NCBI GenBank assembly: GCA_902492555.1
Contig: CABUMH010000002.1
Span: 11,463 to 75,462 of the forward strand
DNA from: Eisenbergiella sp900555195
GTDB lineage: Bacteria > Bacillota > Clostridia > Lachnospirales > Lachnospiraceae
Direction: 5' to 3'
Length of the DNA: 64,000 nt
Positions 61,338 to 64,000 of this stretch are shown one piece after another (the first letter of the stretch is position 1; every line of letters begins with the position of its first letter). Under the pieces are notes generated by a model. That model was not told where the DNA came from. It saw only the letters and a list, made by a program, of their open reading frames with translations, and made no database searches. The translations under genes were made by a program, and so were the position numbers.

Positions 61338-61377
61338 GCTTTATTAGAAAGTTTGGCAAGCGGGAGGAAAGAGCGGT

Positions 61378-63117
61378 ATGAAAAAGGAAAGAAAGTTCTG
61401 TTCCATCATGGTTAAAATGCGGTTGGCTTTTTTGGCCCTGCTTGCCGCTTTTCTGATGATTATTATCTATATATTAGGGGGTCAGTATAAAAATCGTTCG
61501 ATTGACGAAATTATAAGGCAGATAACATATGAGGATGAAATATTGGCGCAGTCGTTAGAAGCCAAAATACAGAATACGAAAAGTTCTGTGAATTCCATCA
61601 TTATTTATCTGAATGAAATCCTTTCTTCTTCATGGTTGATTGAAAATGGAGGACCCAATATAGATACGAATACTCAGCACCTGATCTATGATAGTATGAT
61701 AAAGACCTTCATTAACTTTTATGATGCGGAACAGGTCATGATCGTATGGAATAATGGTGTGACATGGTATGAAAACTGGACGGAAAATTATTCTATGCAG
61801 ACAGGCGGGGAAGAATTGCTGGAAAAGATGCGGGAACTAAATGTAGACCGATATGGTTGCTGGCTGATCCATATTGCATCAGATATGCAGATTGGAGGTT
61901 CCGGAAATTATCTTGCACAGGAGTATATTGATATCGAAACTGGAGAGAGTTTGGGATATGTCATATTAAAAACAACGGATATTTTTGAGGGAATGGAAAA
62001 TGAGAACTCGGACAGAATGATTTATCTGTTTGATCCTACAGGAAGTTTGATACAGAGCTCTGATGAAGAGGTTATCCTTCGCAGGAATGCATATGAGACG
62101 GCCCAGGAGAGACAAAACTATGCTATAAAGCTAAAAGAAAATCTGGAAAGTCGCCGTTCAAACAGAAGGCAGACGATCAACGTGGTTCAGATGCCCGGCG
62201 GATGGGAAATGATCTCGGTTACTGATATGAGCAGGGAATTATCGGAATTGAACCGATCCATTATTACGCTTCTTTTGGCAAGTTTTCTTTTTGCGCTTTT
62301 TATATATTTTGTGATTTACCGCATTGTAAAACATATTGTGCAGCCAATCCAGATGCTTTCTGAGCATATGCTGAATTCCCATGGAGAGCTTCCGTCTCCT
62401 GTCGATATACCGATCCGAAATGATGAAGCAGGAATTTTAATCGCACAATTCAATGAAATGGCGAAGAGCAACAAAGAATTGGTGCATATGCTTTTAGAGG
62501 AAAAGAAAGAACAGGAGCAGCTGAAACTATCGCTCTTACAATCTCAAATTAAGCCCCATTTCCTATATAATACATTGGATGCCATTTATTGTTTGGTGAT
62601 AATGGGAAGAAATGAAGAAGGAAGCAGGATGACAAAGCTTCTTTCTGATTATTACAGACATGTTTTGAGCCGTGGAATGGACTGGACGCTTCTGTTTGAA
62701 GAAGTACGACAGACGGAGAATTATCTGCAAATCCAGCAGATACGATACAGCGATATGATGGAATTTTCAATAGAGATTGGGGAGAATGTGGAAAATATCA
62801 AAATTCCCAAGCTGACGCTGCAGCCTCTTGTTGAAAATGCAATTTATCACGGGATTAAGCCTACAGGGAGCAAAGGTCATCTTCAAATCAAAATCACACA
62901 AGAAAATCATATGGTATTCATCAGAGTGATCAATGATGGGATGCCTTTTACCAGAGAAAAATTTGAGAAGTCCATTGCGGCGGATCAGAGCAGTGCAGAC
63001 GGTTTCGGGCTGCAGAATGTGGTTAGTAGACTGAAAATCTATTATCAAAATCGGTGCTGGGTTGATCTGGAGGACGAAAAGGAAGGAACGAGCCTGTTAA
63101 TTAAGATTCAGATTTAG
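61378..63117 (+). CDS. LytS/YesM-type sensor histidine kinase
   Basis: A 579-residue kinase with two membrane segments (about 15-35 and 295-318) around an extracellular sensor of about 260 residues. A HAMP domain (about 318-370), a coiled coil, the His_kinase motif with LSLLQSQIKPHFLYNTLDAI (the phosphorylated His is in PHF) and an HATPase domain (about 470-575) ending SADGFGLQNVVSRLKIYYQN follow. Such kinases sit beside sugar ABC operons and detect sugars outside the cell. The partner is the next response regulator. Confidence 0.93.
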   Translation: MKKERKFCSIMVKMRLAFLALLAAFLMIIIYILGGQYKNRSIDEIIRQITYEDEILAQSLEAKIQNTKSSVNSIIIYLNEILSSSWLIENGGPNIDTNTQHLIYDSMIKTFINFYDAEQVMIVWNNGVTWYENWTENYSMQTGGEELLEKMRELNVDRYGCWLIHIASDMQIGGSGNYLAQEYIDIETGESLGYVILKTTDIFEGMENENSDRMIYLFDPTGSLIQSSDEEVILRRNAYETAQERQNYAIKLKENLESRRSNRRQTINVVQMPGGWEMISVTDMSRELSELNRSIITLLLASFLFALFIYFVIYRIVKHIVQPIQMLSEHMLNSHGELPSPVDIPIRNDEAGILIAQFNEMAKSNKELVHMLLEEKKEQEQLKLSLLQSQIKPHFLYNTLDAIYCLVIMGRNEEGSRMTKLLSDYYRHVLSRGMDWTLLFEEVRQTENYLQIQQIRYSDMMEFSIEIGENVENIKIPKLTLQPLVENAIYHGIKPTGSKGHLQIKITQENHMVFIRVINDGMPFTREKFEKSIAADQSSADGFGLQNVVSRLKIYYQNRCWVDLEDEKEGTSLLIKIQI

Positions 63118-63170
63118 AGGAAAACTTGATTGAAAAATGGCAAATAATTTGGAAAGGAGTCCGGATCAAT

Positions 63171-63920
63171 ATGTATCAGGTGCTATTAGTGGATGATGAG
63201 ACCATTTTTTTAGAATATATGCAGAGTATTATAAATTGGGAAGAGTTTGATTGCGAGATATGCGGCTGCAGGCGTGACGGAAAAGCGGCTTTGGAATTTA
63301 TCGAAACGAGAAAACCGGATATTGTATTTCTGGATATCAGTATGCCTTTGCTGGATGGAATTGAAGTGAGCAGAATGGTAAAGGCCAGAGGTCTTTTGGC
63401 GAAGCTGATTATTATGACGGGCCATGATGAATTTTCTTTTGCTTATCAGGCGATAAAAATCGGAATTGATGATTATTTGCTGAAACCCTTCAGTCGGGAA
63501 GAACTGATAGTGGCACTTCAGAAGGTTCTAATGTCTCTGAAAAGCGACCGAGAAAAAGAAGAAAATGGGAGTGGGAATGAACTGCCTGAGGCAACGACGA
63601 AATACGAGATTATCACATATGCGATAGAAGAATTTCTGAATCAAAATTACAGCAACAATGCTGTGACTATGTCAATGATCGCTGCCAGCCTTGGGTTTGA
63701 AAGCAGCTATTTGCGCAGGGTATATAAGCTCACGACAGGGATGACGATTATGCAGAAACTGGAAATGATTCGCATTGAACAGGCGAAAGTATATCTGATG
63801 AGCGGAAAATATCAAAGTCAGGAAATTGCTGAAATGGTAGGTTTTTCGGATGCCTTCTATTTCAGTAAACGTTTTAAGAAAGTATGCGGGGTATCGCCTT
63901 CTGAATACCGAATGAAATAA
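63171..63920 (+). CDS. YesN/AraC-type response regulator
   Basis: A 249-residue regulator. The receiver (about 1-120) has the acidic pair VDDET, the phosphoacceptor Asp in IVFLDISMPLLDG and the Lys in YLLKPFSREE. The C-terminal AraC-type helix-turn-helix pair (about 150-248) shows VTMSMIAASLGFESSYLRRVYKLTTG and QEIAEMVGFSDAFYFSKRFKKVCGVSPSEYR. It should activate the GH5 and ABC transporter genes in response to the adjacent kinase. ATG 63171 has AAAGGAG upstream; the earlier in-frame TTG lacks one. The window ends 80 nt after it. Confidence 0.93.
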   Translation: MYQVLLVDDETIFLEYMQSIINWEEFDCEICGCRRDGKAALEFIETRKPDIVFLDISMPLLDGIEVSRMVKARGLLAKLIIMTGHDEFSFAYQAIKIGIDDYLLKPFSREELIVALQKVLMSLKSDREKEENGSGNELPEATTKYEIITYAIEEFLNQNYSNNAVTMSMIAASLGFESSYLRRVYKLTTGMTIMQKLEMIRIEQAKVYLMSGKYQSQEIAEMVGFSDAFYFSKRFKKVCGVSPSEYRMK

Positions 63921-64000
63921 GTCATAAAGGAAGGCCTTGTTACAGCTCAGCCCTGCGCATATGCTGTTTGGCCCTCCGGCGCCAGCCCCATCCGGACAGC

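Overview
The window looks like a chromosome segment of a Gram-positive gut anaerobe of the Clostridia, most likely Lachnospiraceae. The evidence is strong GGAGG-type ribosome binding sites, a SpoIIE/RsbW/STAS-type signalling set, and a butyrate-type operon in the order thl-crt-hbd-bcd-etfB-etfA. That order is typical of butyrate-producing Lachnospiraceae and differs from the crt-bcd-etfBA-hbd order of solventogenic clostridia. I cannot name the species.

Left flank (1-8427). After the 3' end of a DUF2156-type gene and an EamA transporter come a membrane protein with a GHKL-like tail, a Cache-HAMP-SpoIIE phosphatase and an RsbW-like kinase. Together these form the phosphatase/kinase half of a partner-switching pathway. 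A convergent pair (SH3-like membrane protein and a kinase-like ATPase lacking an H-box) follows. Then comes a two-component system (small acidic protein, OmpR-type regulator, membrane histidine kinase) that ends just before the large locus.

Centre (8526-45900). About 37 kb of co-directional, tightly packed genes encode a contractile injection system (CIS) of the phage-tail/Afp/PVC type. Recognised parts are a DUF4255 (Pvc16-like) protein, a DUF4280 PAAR-like tip, a single-chain sheath, a tube, and a gp41-like chaperone with a DUF6760 protein. Further recognised parts are a second tube-like protein with a long Trp-repeat tail, two CIS_tube-type baseplate proteins, a gp27-like hub, a gp5-like spike, gp25, two baseplate-J-like proteins, a gpI-like protein and the AAA+ ATPase. 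There are no capsid, terminase, integrase, holin or lysin genes, and no T6SS membrane genes. Unusual additions are a 9-kb block of membrane or secreted proteins (pseudokinase with a membrane segment, degenerate cyclase with TPR, MORN protein, TolC-like helical protein, 1058-residue coiled-coil protein). Others are a STAS antagonist, an FtsE-like ATPase without FtsX, a GNAT protein and an 844-residue unrecognised terminal protein that may be cargo. My reading is a cell-envelope-anchored CIS with its own embedded signalling system.

Right of the CIS (45955-54705). A nitroreductase precedes the acetyl-CoA to butyryl-CoA operon, which has a near-consensus promoter, several perfect intercistronic hairpins and a clear terminator. 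DegV and a YbaK-type deacylase follow, ending at a tandem hairpin region.

Right flank (54941-64000). A minus-strand Fic protein has a cluster of TAAGGGAA motifs in its promoter. A plus-strand carbohydrate module follows: GH5 hydrolase, sugar-binding lipoprotein, attenuator-like hairpin, two ABC permeases, a LytS-type sensor kinase and a YesN/AraC-type response regulator. No tRNA, rRNA, CRISPR array or insertion sequence was seen.
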